Notes under the pieces: generated by a model
Database searches by the model: none
The model's input: only the letters and a program-made list of their open reading frames with translations
What the model was told of the DNA's origin: nothing
Position numbers and translations under genes: made by a program
From: Actinacidiphila glaucinigra
GTDB taxonomy: Bacteria > Actinomycetota > Actinomycetes > Streptomycetales > Streptomycetaceae
NCBI RefSeq assembly: GCF_900188405.1
Contig: NZ_FZOF01000007.1
Location: 1-64,000, forward strand
DNA length: 64,000 nt
Direction: 5' to 3'
Shown here: positions 53,024 through 63,031 of the stretch, in pieces
Position numbering within the stretch: position 1 is the stretch's first letter
Layout of the letters: every line of letters starts with the position of its first letter

Positions 53024-53989
53024 ATGGGGGTCTTCGTCTTCCTGCCGCTGGTCCTGCCCCTGACGGCGTGGCCGGTGGCCCGGCTGGCCGAGCAGCACCT
53101 GCATCCCCGTACGGCGACCTGGCTGCTGTCCGCGGCCGCCGGGGTGCTCGCGCTGTGCAGCACGCTCTGCCTGGCGCTGCTGGTGGTGGTCGGCACCGCG
53201 CAACTGCCGGGCAATCCGCTGCCGGACGGGTGGTCCGACCCGGAGGTGCGCGCGGCGGTCCCGTACGACGAGGTCGCCGGCAAGGCGGCCATCGCGGCCC
53301 TGATCCTCGTGCTCGGGTCGTGCGCCCGGGCGGTGCGGCGGCACCGAGGCGTCCGCGTACGGGCCCGGCGCGCGCTGGAGGGCCTGCCGGCGGGGCCGGT
53401 CGCGGTACTGCCCGACGGCGTGGCGTACGCGTACGCGCTGCCCGGCCGGCGTCCCCGGATCGTGGTCAGCAGCGGGATGCTGGGCACGCTGACGGCGGCC
53501 GAACGCCGCGCCCTGTTCGCCCACGAGCGTTCGCATCTGGCCCGCCGCCACCACCGGTTCCTGCTGGCCGTGCAGCTCGCGGCGCGGGCCAACCCCTTCC
53601 TGCGGCCGCTGCGTACCGCGGTCTCTTACACCACCGAGCGGTGGGCGGACGAGGAGGCCGCACAGGCGGTCGGCAGCCGCCGTACCGTCGCACTGGCGAT
53701 CGGCAGGGCCGCGCTCGTCTCCGCGGGGACCCCGGGCGTCGGGCACGCGGGGCTCGCCGGCTTCGGAGGGTCCGCGGGGCTCGCCGGGTTCGCGACCGCC
53801 GGGCCTGTACCGCGCCGCGTCGCCGCCCTGCTGGCGCCCGCCCCCGCCGGACGCGTCTGGCCGCCGGTCTTCACGGCGGTGGGCCTGGCCGCCTGGGGCG
53901 CCGCCGCGGGCACCGCGGCCTCGGCGCTCTCGTCCGCGAACTCCGCGGTCACCCTGTTCCTCATCCTGCACGCGGCCACGCCGCTGTAG
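53024..53989 (+). CDS. M56 family (BlaR1-type) membrane metallopeptidase
   Basis: A protein of 321 residues with transmembrane helices at residues about 1-20, 32-58, 85-103 and near the C-terminus. The zinc site is H-E-R-S-H (in F-A-H-E-R-S-H-L) with E-R-W-A-D-E-E as the third-ligand helix. There is no penicillin-binding sensor domain, as is usual in actinobacterial members. A Gly/Ala repeat (G-L-A-G-F) lies in a loop near residue 245. It presumably cleaves or triggers cleavage of the BlaI repressor. ATG 53024 has GAGGAG upstream. Confidence 0.9.
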   Translation: MGVFVFLPLVLPLTAWPVARLAEQHLHPRTATWLLSAAAGVLALCSTLCLALLVVVGTAQLPGNPLPDGWSDPEVRAAVPYDEVAGKAAIAALILVLGSCARAVRRHRGVRVRARRALEGLPAGPVAVLPDGVAYAYALPGRRPRIVVSSGMLGTLTAAERRALFAHERSHLARRHHRFLLAVQLAARANPFLRPLRTAVSYTTERWADEEAAQAVGSRRTVALAIGRAALVSAGTPGVGHAGLAGFGGSAGLAGFATAGPVPRRVAALLAPAPAGRVWPPVFTAVGLAAWGAAAGTAASALSSANSAVTLFLILHAATPL

Positions 53990-54067
53990 CGCCGCGGGCC
54001 GGGGGTGCTGCCGCCGGGGCGGACGGCAGCACCCGGTCCTCGGCCGTGGGCCGCGCGGGCGGGGCTA

Positions 54068-54333
54068 GGTCGTGTCGTCACATGAACTCCCCCAGCTACC
54101 GCTGGGAGGTGCCCCCCACCGCCCGGAGGGCGGGCTCCGCGGCACCGCCCAGCTGACGCTGGGCGGTGCCCCCAGGTGCGGTGCATCGCAAGGCGGAGAG
54201 TCGTCCTCGTAGTGGGCTACTCGGACGATTCGGCAACGCGGCGTGGGGGCACCTCCCGGCGGAGCTGGGGGAGCGCCGCTGGGTGGGGGCGCCCCCGGCC
54301 GAAGGTTGGGGGAGGGCATTTGACGACACGGCC
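54068..54333. mobile_element. MITE-like element, 266 bp, with TA duplication
   Basis: The ends are GGTCGTGTCGTCA and, inverted, GGCCGTGTCGTCA (12 of 13 match). The similarity continues inward over about 50 bp (both have ATG, CTCCCCCA and G-rich hairpins ending GCCCCC). It is flanked by TA on both sides (54066-54067, 54334-54335), as with TA-target transposons. No transposase is encoded. The inside holds several hairpins and the GTCGTCCTCGTAGTGG block seen in many streptomycete intergenic repeats. Confidence 0.75.
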
Positions 54334-54788
54334 TAGAGGTCGAACTCGTGCGGGGGCAGGCCGAGGGTGTGGCAGGCCTCGCGGACGACGGCCTGCTCGG
54401 TCTTGTCGAAGTCCCCGTCGGCGCCGCCGATGACGATGCCGATCTGGACGACCGCGCGCGCCTCGGCGGGCTTCTTGGCGGCCTTGGCGATCTCCTGCAG
54501 CACGCTGACCTTGCCGAGGTCGAAGTCCGCGGTGAGCCGGGCGAGGTTGTCGTCGAAACGGCGATGGAGGTCGGCCGCGTCGAAGTTCTGCAGGACCTCG
54601 TTGGTGGCGATCAACTGGGCGACCCGCCGCCGCTCCGACGGGTCGATGCTGCCGTCGGCGGCGGCGACGAGCGCGCACATCGCCATGGCGGCGTCACGGA
54701 AGGCACCGCTCTTGAGGTCGTTCTTCTTCGCCACGAGCTGCGTCTGCATGGTGGCGGCGGATTCCTTGATGCGGTCCCACAGGGGCAT
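54333..54788 (-). CDS. TerB family tellurite-resistance-type protein
   Basis: A protein of 151 residues with an all-helical TerB domain: C-A-L-V-A-A-A-D-G-S-I-D-P-S-E and I-G-G-A-D-G-D-F-D, two acidic metal-binding loops typical of TerB. Tellurite resistance itself is uncertain; the family is linked to membrane stress. ATG 54788 follows GGAG. Its stop codon (TAG) is formed from the last base of the MITE and the flanking TA. A BlaI-type operator lies 59 bp upstream. Confidence 0.9.
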   Translation of the reverse strand: MPLWDRIKESAATMQTQLVAKKNDLKSGAFRDAAMAMCALVAAADGSIDPSERRRVAQLIATNEVLQNFDAADLHRRFDDNLARLTADFDLGKVSVLQEIAKAAKKPAEARAVVQIGIVIGGADGDFDKTEQAVVREACHTLGLPPHEFDL

Positions 54789-54846
54789 GAACGCTCCAGG
54801 TCTCGGCGGAGCCCGGACCGCATCCCGGACCGGGCTCCCGCGTTTT

Positions 54847-54860
54847 CTACAGCGCTGTAG
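54847..54860. promoter_or_regulatory. BlaI-type operator before the terB-like gene
   Basis: CTACA-GCGC-TGTAG, a perfect palindrome differing from the tatA/blaI site in a single base, 59 bp before the TerB-like start. Confidence 0.8.
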
Positions 54861-54900
54861 AAACGAGGGGTGCCGCCCGAAGGTTCCCCGCGCCGCGGTC

Positions 54901-57468
54901 TCAGCCGGGCGCACCGGCCACGGCGTCCGGCATCTCCCGGGCCGGGTTGCCGCCCCAGCGGGCCCGCTCCGGCACCTCCTCGCCCTTCATCAGGAAGGAG
55001 TCGGCCGCGAGGACCGCTTCGTCGCCCATCGTCACGCCGTAGTGGACGAGAGCGCCGACGCCGACGGTGCAGCGGTTTCCCAGCGTGGTGCGGTCCGACT
55101 TGAAGGTGCCGTCCTCCTGCGAGTGGCACTGGATGCGGGTGCCCTCGTTGAGGACGCACTCGTCGCCGATGCTGACGAGGGACCGTTCCGGCACGTAGCA
55201 GCCGTCGTCGAAGACCCGGCTGCCGATCCTCACGCCGAGCAGTCGCCAGACCACGGTCTTGAAGGGCGTGCCGTTGAACACCGCGATCGCCTCGGTCGGG
55301 TTGGTGATCTTCCAGTAGCGCTCGTGCCGCCAGAAGGGGCGTTCGTAGATCGAGCAGTACAGCGGCCGCAGGCCGTGCGGGCCCGCGGTGGCGCGTTCGG
55401 TCAGCACCATGTCGGCGACGGCGAACAGCACGGTGAGGACGTTGGCGAGCACGATCACCGCCGGCCCGAACGTGCCGTAGAGGTCCGCCGCGGCCGACAC
55501 GACCAGGGCGACCGAGAAGAAGAACAGCCACCGCGACCCCAGGTGCAGGGCCATGGTGGCGGCGTTGTGCCGGTTCTTGGCCGCCAGGCGGCGCCGGAAG
55601 GTCGCGCGGTCCTCGACGAGGTGGTCGAACCTGCTGTCCCGCAGGACGGACCGGGGGATCTCGAAGCTGGGCGAGCCGAGGAGGCCGACGCCCTCGCGGA
55701 CCTCCCCGTCGAGCGGGACCATCACCTTGGTGGCCAGGAGGCAGTTGTCGCCGGTCCTGCCCCCGGCGGGGAAGGCGATGTAGTTGCCGAGGAAGTTGCG
55801 GGGGCCGATCGTCACCTCGGAGGTCCGGAAGGACGTGCCGGTGTAGTCGGTGTTGATGACCGACAGCCCGTCGGCGATCATCGTGCCCCGGCCCACGTTG
55901 GTCAGGCAGGGGGTGTCCTGCCGCACCGTGAGGCCGAAGTTGGAGCCGGTCTGCTCGACGTCGCCCAGGTCGTACCCGAGGCGGCTCAGGAACGGGACGA
56001 TCGCCGAGCTGTCACCGAACAGGACCTTGTGGAAGCGCCGGTTGGTGAGGAAGCCGACGGCGCGGTGCACCCCGTAGCGGAAGCCGAACAGGGGGTAGTC
56101 GCGGTCCGGCCGGACGACGAGGTTCAGCACGCGCGGGACCGTCACGGAGAGCAGGGCTCCCAGGACGACGGCGCCGAAGAAGAAGACCGCGGACGCGGCC
56201 AGCGCGTCGGCGTAGAACGTCCAGCTCGTCAGCGCCGTGGGTCCGGGCTGCAGCAGCGAGCGGAACTGCGGGACCGCGGCGACCAGCAGGACGCCGCCGC
56301 CGACGGCCAGGGGCACGTACACGATCAGGGCCGTCAGCACCTGCGTCGCCGCGTAGGCGGCCCTGCGGAGGGTGCCGCACCGGGCGGGGCCGGCCGCGCG
56401 GCGGTAGTCGACCGCGGTCGGCTGCGCCGGGGACCCGTGCCAGTGCTCCCCGTCGGGCACGGACTGGCCGGCGTGCAGCGAGGAGGAGTGGCCGAGCTGG
56501 GTGCCGTCGCCCATGGAGGTCCCGATGTCGAGCACCGTCGCCTCGCCGATCAGCACGTCCCTGCCGAGTGTGACCGGCCCGGTCCTGATCACCCCGGACT
56601 GCGCCCGGTAGCAGTTGAGGTAGGCGTCCTTGCGGATCACCGTGCCGTCGCCGACGGTGAGCAGGTCGGCGCAGACCGGTACGTGACGGGTGAGGACCGT
56701 GACGCCCCGGCCGATCCTGGCACCGAGCGCCCGCAGATAGAGGGAGTAGACCGGGGACCCGGCGAACAGCGCCAGCGGATTGGCCCGGATCAGCGTCTTG
56801 GCGCACCAGAAGCGGACGTACGCCAGGCTCCACAGGCGGATCTCCCGTGGGCGCCACCGGCCGACCAGCACCCACTTGCCCAGGACGGGCAGCACGCACA
56901 CCCCGAGGAAGACGGCGGCCCCGAACACGACCGCCCGCAGATAGGTGCCGAGCAGCCCCGAGCCGCCCGCGATCCACTCCACGCCGCCCGCGAGGACGAG
57001 GGCCGCCGCGAAGGAGTAGGCGAGGAAGAACAGCAGTTGCAGCGTCGCGCACAGCGCGTAGCGCGGCGTACCCCTCGGGCCACCCGGCGCGCCCGGTCCG
57101 TACGGAGCCTCCGCCGGGGACGCGGCAGCCGGGGCGGCAGCCGGAGGCGGGGCGTCCGCGAGGGCCGCCGCCAGGCTCCTGACGGTCGGGTGGCGGTAGA
57201 CGTCCTTGATCGAGACGGGAGGCACGTCCTGGCGCTTCCTGAGCCGGGCGCAGAAGCGCGCCATCACCATCGAGTCCGCGCCGAGGTCGGTGAAGAAGTT
57301 GCTGTCGAGCGGGACCCGCTCGGTCTGCACGACCGGGGCCAGTACCTCGGCCAGGATCCGTTCCCGGCCGGTGGCCGCGGACCGGCCGGGGCCGGGAACG
57401 GGATCGGGGCCGGGGTCAGGGTCGGGGTCGGGGTCGGGTGTCAGGACGTCGACCGGGATGTCCGCCAT
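54901..57468 (-). CDS. Pls/PosA-type NRPS terminal protein lacking an adenylation domain
   Basis: A protein of 855 residues. After a short D-P repeat (residues 10-22) comes a carrier domain (about 35-105) with F-T-D-L-G-A-D-S-M-V, the serine for phosphopantetheine. Then three pairs of transmembrane helices alternate with three hexapeptide-repeat/condensation-like domains, the layout of poly-lysine synthetase Pls after its A-T part. No adenylation domain is present or seen nearby. It should tether an aminoacyl or acyl group at the membrane and transfer it; the activating enzyme would act in trans. ATG 57468 follows GGAG. Confidence 0.85.
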   Translation of the reverse strand: MADIPVDVLTPDPDPDPDPGPDPVPGPGRSAATGRERILAEVLAPVVQTERVPLDSNFFTDLGADSMVMARFCARLRKRQDVPPVSIKDVYRHPTVRSLAAALADAPPPAAAPAAASPAEAPYGPGAPGGPRGTPRYALCATLQLLFFLAYSFAAALVLAGGVEWIAGGSGLLGTYLRAVVFGAAVFLGVCVLPVLGKWVLVGRWRPREIRLWSLAYVRFWCAKTLIRANPLALFAGSPVYSLYLRALGARIGRGVTVLTRHVPVCADLLTVGDGTVIRKDAYLNCYRAQSGVIRTGPVTLGRDVLIGEATVLDIGTSMGDGTQLGHSSSLHAGQSVPDGEHWHGSPAQPTAVDYRRAAGPARCGTLRRAAYAATQVLTALIVYVPLAVGGGVLLVAAVPQFRSLLQPGPTALTSWTFYADALAASAVFFFGAVVLGALLSVTVPRVLNLVVRPDRDYPLFGFRYGVHRAVGFLTNRRFHKVLFGDSSAIVPFLSRLGYDLGDVEQTGSNFGLTVRQDTPCLTNVGRGTMIADGLSVINTDYTGTSFRTSEVTIGPRNFLGNYIAFPAGGRTGDNCLLATKVMVPLDGEVREGVGLLGSPSFEIPRSVLRDSRFDHLVEDRATFRRRLAAKNRHNAATMALHLGSRWLFFFSVALVVSAAADLYGTFGPAVIVLANVLTVLFAVADMVLTERATAGPHGLRPLYCSIYERPFWRHERYWKITNPTEAIAVFNGTPFKTVVWRLLGVRIGSRVFDDGCYVPERSLVSIGDECVLNEGTRIQCHSQEDGTFKSDRTTLGNRCTVGVGALVHYGVTMGDEAVLAADSFLMKGEEVPERARWGGNPAREMPDAVAGAPG

Positions 57469-57727
57469 GGCGGCTCCATGAAGGGTGCGGACCACGTGCG
57501 AGCGAGCCGGGCGCCGAGGCGGCACGGCCTCGGCCGACGTCCGAGCGCGCGATCCGGAAACGGTGGGTGGGTCCTTTGTCCGGTATCGGAGAATGTGTGT
57601 GTCGTACTCGCAGTCTCGGCCCCGGGCGTGGCGGATGCCAGTCGGCCGGTCGGTCACCTTGGGCAACTCCCCGTCGACGTAACGTGATACCGCCCGGTGA
57701 GGGGGTGTTGTGCGCAGCCTCGGCGGG

Positions 57728-59296
<1,569 letters not shown>

Positions 59297-59332
59297 TCAT
59301 CGTGCCGTCGAAGCAACGGCCGGGATCAACGC

Positions 59333-59926
59333 CTAGTCGTCCGCGGAGTCGTGCTTCTCGCTGCCGGGTTCGAAGTAGACGTCGAGGATCGCGTCGAACT
59401 CATCGCTCCAGGACCGCAGTTGGCGTCGGCTGGGCGCGTCGGCCCACGTCTCGAACCAGCGGCGCTCGGACAGGTAGACCGTGACGCCGAAGCGACGCCC
59501 CCACTTGGGGACGTCGATCTCGACCGCACGGATCTCCTTCCAACGGAACTCGGCCTCGGTGTCGTCCAGCCGGAAGGCGAGGCCGTGCCGGTCCGCCCGG
59601 ATCGACCCCCTGCGGTCCGCCGCCTCGAACACCCGGCCCTCGCCGGAGCCTTCGGTGGCTTCGTCGTCGTCGACTTCGTCGTCATCGGTGTCGGTGTCGG
59701 TGTCGGTGTCGGTAGCGGTGGCGGACTCCTCCGCGGCCGTGGCGGGCGACGGCACGGTGCCGGTCGGCGCGTCTGCCGGGGCGTCGGACGCACCGCCGGT
59801 CCCGGAGGCCGCGGCCTCGGTTCTGTCGTCGCCATCGGGTTCCGGCACGAGGATGCCGGGGACGTATGCCGGATCCATGCCGGCGGCCTGTACGAGCGGG
59901 ATGTTCGGACCTCTGGTCTGCTCCAC
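59333..59926 (-). CDS. Hypothetical protein with acidic repeat linker
   Basis: A protein of 197 residues. Residues 1-100 are disordered and acidic, with a Thr-Asp repeat from a 6-bp DNA unit (about 59686-59712) and then an Asp/Glu run. The C-terminal 95 residues form a folded domain (I-R-A-V-E-I-D-V-P-K-W-G-R-R-F-G-V-T-V-Y-L, then R-R-W-F-E-T-W-A-D-A) that looks PH-like. No function is assigned. The start is probably GTG 59926, with no clear ribosome binding site. Confidence 0.7.
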   Translation of the reverse strand: MEQTRGPNIPLVQAAGMDPAYVPGILVPEPDGDDRTEAAASGTGGASDAPADAPTGTVPSPATAAEESATATDTDTDTDTDDDEVDDDEATEGSGEGRVFEAADRRGSIRADRHGLAFRLDDTEAEFRWKEIRAVEIDVPKWGRRFGVTVYLSERRWFETWADAPSRRQLRSWSDEFDAILDVYFEPGSEKHDSADD

Positions 59927-60386
59927 GGCGGGCAGTATGGCTGATCCGCCTGCGCGGGTGACACTCGCCCCGGTGTTCGGGTTCGGCCGAGATGATGTCC
60001 GGGATCACTGCCGACCGTTGGCTGGCCGTGCGCGACAGCGCGGGTACCGGCCCGATTCGGTGCCCGCGAGGTGAACGGTGCCCCTGGCGTCGAGCACGCG
60101 GTGGGCGCGCGCGGAACCCTGTGCGGGAAGTCGGCGCGGTACACCACTCGCTGCGAGGCCGCTCCCTCGGAGCCATGCGCACAGGAACGCCTGCAACTGT
60201 TGAGGCTGCGAGGGGCGGGGCGACGGTGGCTACACCTGTGCGGGCAAACGGTGATGAGGCCTCGCGTACCCTAGCTGGGCCCTGACCTGCAGTGACTGCT
60301 ACGCGGCGGGGGCTGGTGTCATCGGCGCGGCATGCACGTCTCATGCTGCAGGCAAGATCCATACCTTCTTGATCGGCCTCGCGGCC
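59927..60386. other. Intergenic region of 460 bp
   Basis: Both flanking genes point left, so this holds the promoter of the acidic-protein gene. No RNA gene or repeat is seen. On the minus strand near 60060-60130 a short stretch reads A-H-R-V-L-D-A-R-G-T-V, which recalls the DNA-binding part of alkyltransferase-like proteins, but no complete gene exists. Confidence 0.35.
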
Positions 60387-61007
60387 TCACTCGAACCGCG
60401 AGGTGTCTCCCGCGCCCCGCCGTACGATCTCTGCCACGCCGCCGGAGAAGTCGACCACCGTCGTCGGCTCGGTGCCGCAGTCCCCGGAGTCGACCACGGC
60501 ATCCACCACGTGATCGAGCCGATCCTTGATCTCCCAGCCCTGAGTCATCGGCTCCTCCTCGTCAGGCAGCAGCAGTGTGCTGGACAGCAGCGGCTCGCCC
60601 ATTTCGGCCAGCAGCGCCTGGGTGACCACATGGTCCGGGATGCGCACACCCACGGTCTTCTTCTTCGGGTGCAGCAGCTTGCGCGGCACCTCACGGGTGG
60701 CCGGGAGGATGAAGGTGTAGCTGCCGGGCGTGGACGCCTTCACGGCCCGGAACACGTCATTGTCCACCTGCACGAACTGGCCCAGCTGCGCGAAGTCCCG
60801 GCACATCAGCGTGAAGTGGTGCCGGTCGTCGAGGTGGCGGATCGAACGGATCCGGTCCATGCCGTCCCTGCTGCCCAGCCGGCAGCCCAGCGCGTAACAG
60901 GAGTCGGTGGGGTATGCGATGAGTCCTCCCGACCGCACCGCGTCGGCGACCTGGGCGATGCTGCGCGGCTGGGGGTTCTCGGGGTGCACGTCGAAGTACT
61001 TCGCCAT
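60387..61007 (-). CDS. L-threonylcarbamoyladenylate synthase family protein (Sua5/YciO/YrdC)
   Basis: A protein of 206 residues with the YrdC fold: I-A-Y-P-T-D-S-C-Y-A-L-G-C (residues about 30-42), F-T-L-M-C-R-D near 66, P-G-S-Y-T-F-I-L-P near 94, and K-T-V-G-V-R-I-P-D-H near 118. It resembles the YciO branch more than TsaC, so making threonylcarbamoyl-AMP for tRNA t6A is possible but not certain. ATG 61007 opens the conserved M-A-K-Y-F-D-V-H-P. A separate essential tsaC/sua5 is expected near prfA elsewhere. Confidence 0.9.
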   Translation of the reverse strand: MAKYFDVHPENPQPRSIAQVADAVRSGGLIAYPTDSCYALGCRLGSRDGMDRIRSIRHLDDRHHFTLMCRDFAQLGQFVQVDNDVFRAVKASTPGSYTFILPATREVPRKLLHPKKKTVGVRIPDHVVTQALLAEMGEPLLSSTLLLPDEEEPMTQGWEIKDRLDHVVDAVVDSGDCGTEPTTVVDFSGGVAEIVRRGAGDTSRFE

Positions 61008-61244
61008 CTGCCGAGCTTATGCCGTACCCGGGTGCCGCACTCGCGGGGCCGCGCCCTGTCGTCGCAACTACCGCTTCGGGCACGGACAAGACCTGCCACC
61101 CACGTTGTCGTCAATCTTCGGTGAGACCGGTGCATCTTCGCTGGGACAGACGACAGCTCCGCAGGTCGAAGGGCCTTGCTCTGCGACTGTTGCCGATATA
61201 TCGTTGAGGTATCGCGACCGTACGACGATGGAAGGAGCGTCATC

Positions 61245-61856
61245 ATGCGTTCCCATGGACACGGACACTTCGGACCCGGCCATCACGGCCGCGGCGACCA
61301 TGAGCAGGAGGGGCGGCGCGCGGCGTTCGGCCCGTTCGGACCGCCGTTCGGCGGGGGGCCCTGGGGGCCCGGGCCGTGGCACGGCGGGCGGGGCGGCAGG
61401 GGAGGCCCGCGGGGTCGGGCGAGGCGCGGCGATGTGCGCGCCTCCATCCTGGCGCTGCTCGCCGACCGGCCCATGCACGGCTACGAGATGATCCAGGAGA
61501 TCGCCGAGCGCAGCGGCGGCGCGTGGAAGCCGAGCCCCGGCTCGGTCTACCCGACACTGCAACTGCTCGAGGACGAGGGCCTGATCACCAGCGCGTCGGA
61601 AGGCGGCAAGAAGCTCTTCACGCTCACCGAGGCCGGACGCACCGAGGCCGAGGCGGGCGCCGACGCCCCCTGGGAGGAGGCCGGGCGCGGCATCGACTGG
61701 GAGGCCATGAACGAGATCCGCAAGGCGGGCGCCGGCCTGGTCGACGCCTTCCGGCAGGTCTGGGCGACCGGTACGCCCGAGCAGCGCGACAAGGCCCTGA
61801 CCGTGGTCAACGAGGCCCGCAAGAAGCTCTACCTGATCCTCGCCGACGAGGACTGA
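61245..61856 (+). CDS. PadR family regulator with His/Gly-rich N-terminus
   Basis: A protein of 203 residues. The first 60 residues are rich in His, Gly and Pro (H-G-H-G-H-F-G-P-G-H-H-G-R-G-D-H), then the PadR winged helix: V-R-A-S-I-L-A-L-L-A-D-R-P-M-H-G-Y-E-M-I-Q-E-I and P-S-P-G-S-V-Y-P-T-L-Q-L-L-E-D-E-G-L-I. The C-terminal helices form the dimer arm. The His-rich head could bind nickel, zinc or copper (inference). ATG 61245 follows GGAAGGAG. CGATATATCG and a related AGGTATCGC in the promoter (61193-61216) look like PadR half-sites. Confidence 0.9.
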   Translation: MRSHGHGHFGPGHHGRGDHEQEGRRAAFGPFGPPFGGGPWGPGPWHGGRGGRGGPRGRARRGDVRASILALLADRPMHGYEMIQEIAERSGGAWKPSPGSVYPTLQLLEDEGLITSASEGGKKLFTLTEAGRTEAEAGADAPWEEAGRGIDWEAMNEIRKAGAGLVDAFRQVWATGTPEQRDKALTVVNEARKKLYLILADED

Positions 61857-62313
61857 CCCCTTTGTACGTCGGTGGCCCGGGACGCACGTCGTGGTGCCGT
61901 GGGCGGGTGGGCGGCCGGGGTTCAGGCTCCGGAGCGGGGGCGTTTCCGGTGGCGGGGGTCTCGTTGCCGTCCGCGGGTGCGGACGGCCGCTTCCACGCCT
62001 AGTGCCGGTGGTGGGCGCGCCCGCCGTGACCCGCGTCTGCTGGTGACTCGAGGTGCTGCCGGGCGGCCCGACATCGCGGAAGCATCTGCGGACGCCGGTC
62101 ACGGCGGGCGTGCCACCCGTGACCACCGGCCGTCTGCACCCGCGGACGGCGACGAGCCCGGAACCGTACGAACACCAGCCCCGCTCCTGCGCCCGAAGGG
62201 CGCGAGACGGCGGGACAGCCGCCTCTCCAGGGCCCGCCCCGCAACACGGGCGGCGACCGCCTCCAGGAGCCTCCACGCGCCGCGACGGACATGCGCCCGT
62301 CGGCATCCGATGT
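61857..62313. other. Intergenic region of about 460 bp
   Basis: It lies between the convergent PadR and PASTA-lipoprotein genes. Composition is very GC rich with many small G/C hairpins (for example around 61970-62000). No open frame has believable protein composition, and no RNA gene is seen. Confidence 0.4.
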
Positions 62314-62922
62314 CTAGGGGCAGGCCTCGCCGAACTTCACGGCCTTGAAGACGACCGGCTGCCCCGTGAGTCGGCCGCCGGCGGCGGGTGACTGCGAGCA
62401 CACCTTCCAGTTGCTCTCCACGAGGACGAAGCGGTCCTGCCCGGAGGCGTCCTCCGCGGTGACGCCGGTCGAAGTGGTGAGCGTCGTACGGGCCACCTTC
62501 ACGGAGGTGCCCGTCAGGTCGGGCATCGTCGCTCCCGCCGAGGCGGGCGGGGAGGCGTCCCGGGCGGGGCAGGACTCCTCGCGCTTGACGGCGCCGAAGT
62601 CGACGGTGCCGGTGGCGGGCCGGCTGCCCGGGGCCGGGCGCTGGAAGCAGATCTTCCAGTCGCGGTCCCAGATCTGGTCGCGGCCGCGGCCCAGCGCGTC
62701 GTGCGAGTCCAGGCGGTAGAAGCCCAGCGACTGGGCCTTGTCCTGGGCGGCCTGCAGGCCCATGCCGGCGAACGAGGGCAGGTCGGCCGACGCGGTCGTG
62801 GCGGGGGTGCTCGCGGGGGCCCGGCCGTCGCCGGTCGTACCGCCGCCGACGGGGTCGCAGGCCGTGGCGGCGGTGGCGAGCAAGGCGAGCGCAAGGGCGG
62901 CGGCGGTGCGGGCGATCTGCAT
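62314..62922 (-). CDS. PASTA-domain lipoprotein
   Basis: A protein of 202 residues. The signal peptide A-L-A-L-A-L-L-A-T-A-A-T-A-C-D-P looks like a lipoprotein signal with Cys22. Two PASTA-like repeats follow (about 48-112, starting L-P-S-F-A-G-M-G-L-Q-A-A-Q-D-K-A; about 128-202, starting M-P-D-L-T-G-T-S-V-K-V-A-R), each with W-K-I/V-C and ending -C-P. PASTA domains bind peptidoglycan or beta-lactams when on kinases; a free lipoprotein version probably sits on the outer membrane face near the wall. ATG 62922 follows GGGGAG. Confidence 0.82.
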   Translation of the reverse strand: MQIARTAAALALALLATAATACDPVGGGTTGDGRAPASTPATTASADLPSFAGMGLQAAQDKAQSLGFYRLDSHDALGRGRDQIWDRDWKICFQRPAPGSRPATGTVDFGAVKREESCPARDASPPASAGATMPDLTGTSVKVARTTLTTSTGVTAEDASGQDRFVLVESNWKVCSQSPAAGGRLTGQPVVFKAVKFGEACP

Positions 62923-63031
62923 GGGCGGGGCTCCCCTGTCGGTCCGTCGGCCCGGCACGGCCGGCGCAAGCGACACCGTACCCGGGCAGAACGGATCAAT
63001 GCCGCATCGTCCACCTATGGGTGACGACCGG

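Noticed and set aside
57420-57445. GGGTCG tandem repeat
   Set aside because: It encodes the Asp-Pro repeat at the start of the Pls-like protein; a simple coding repeat.
60005-60196. Possible alkyltransferase-like (MGMT family) gene
   Set aside because: Only a short stretch resembles the family (A-H-R-V-L-D-A-R-G-T-V); the catalytic part and the rest of the domain are missing and frames are broken, so at most a remnant.
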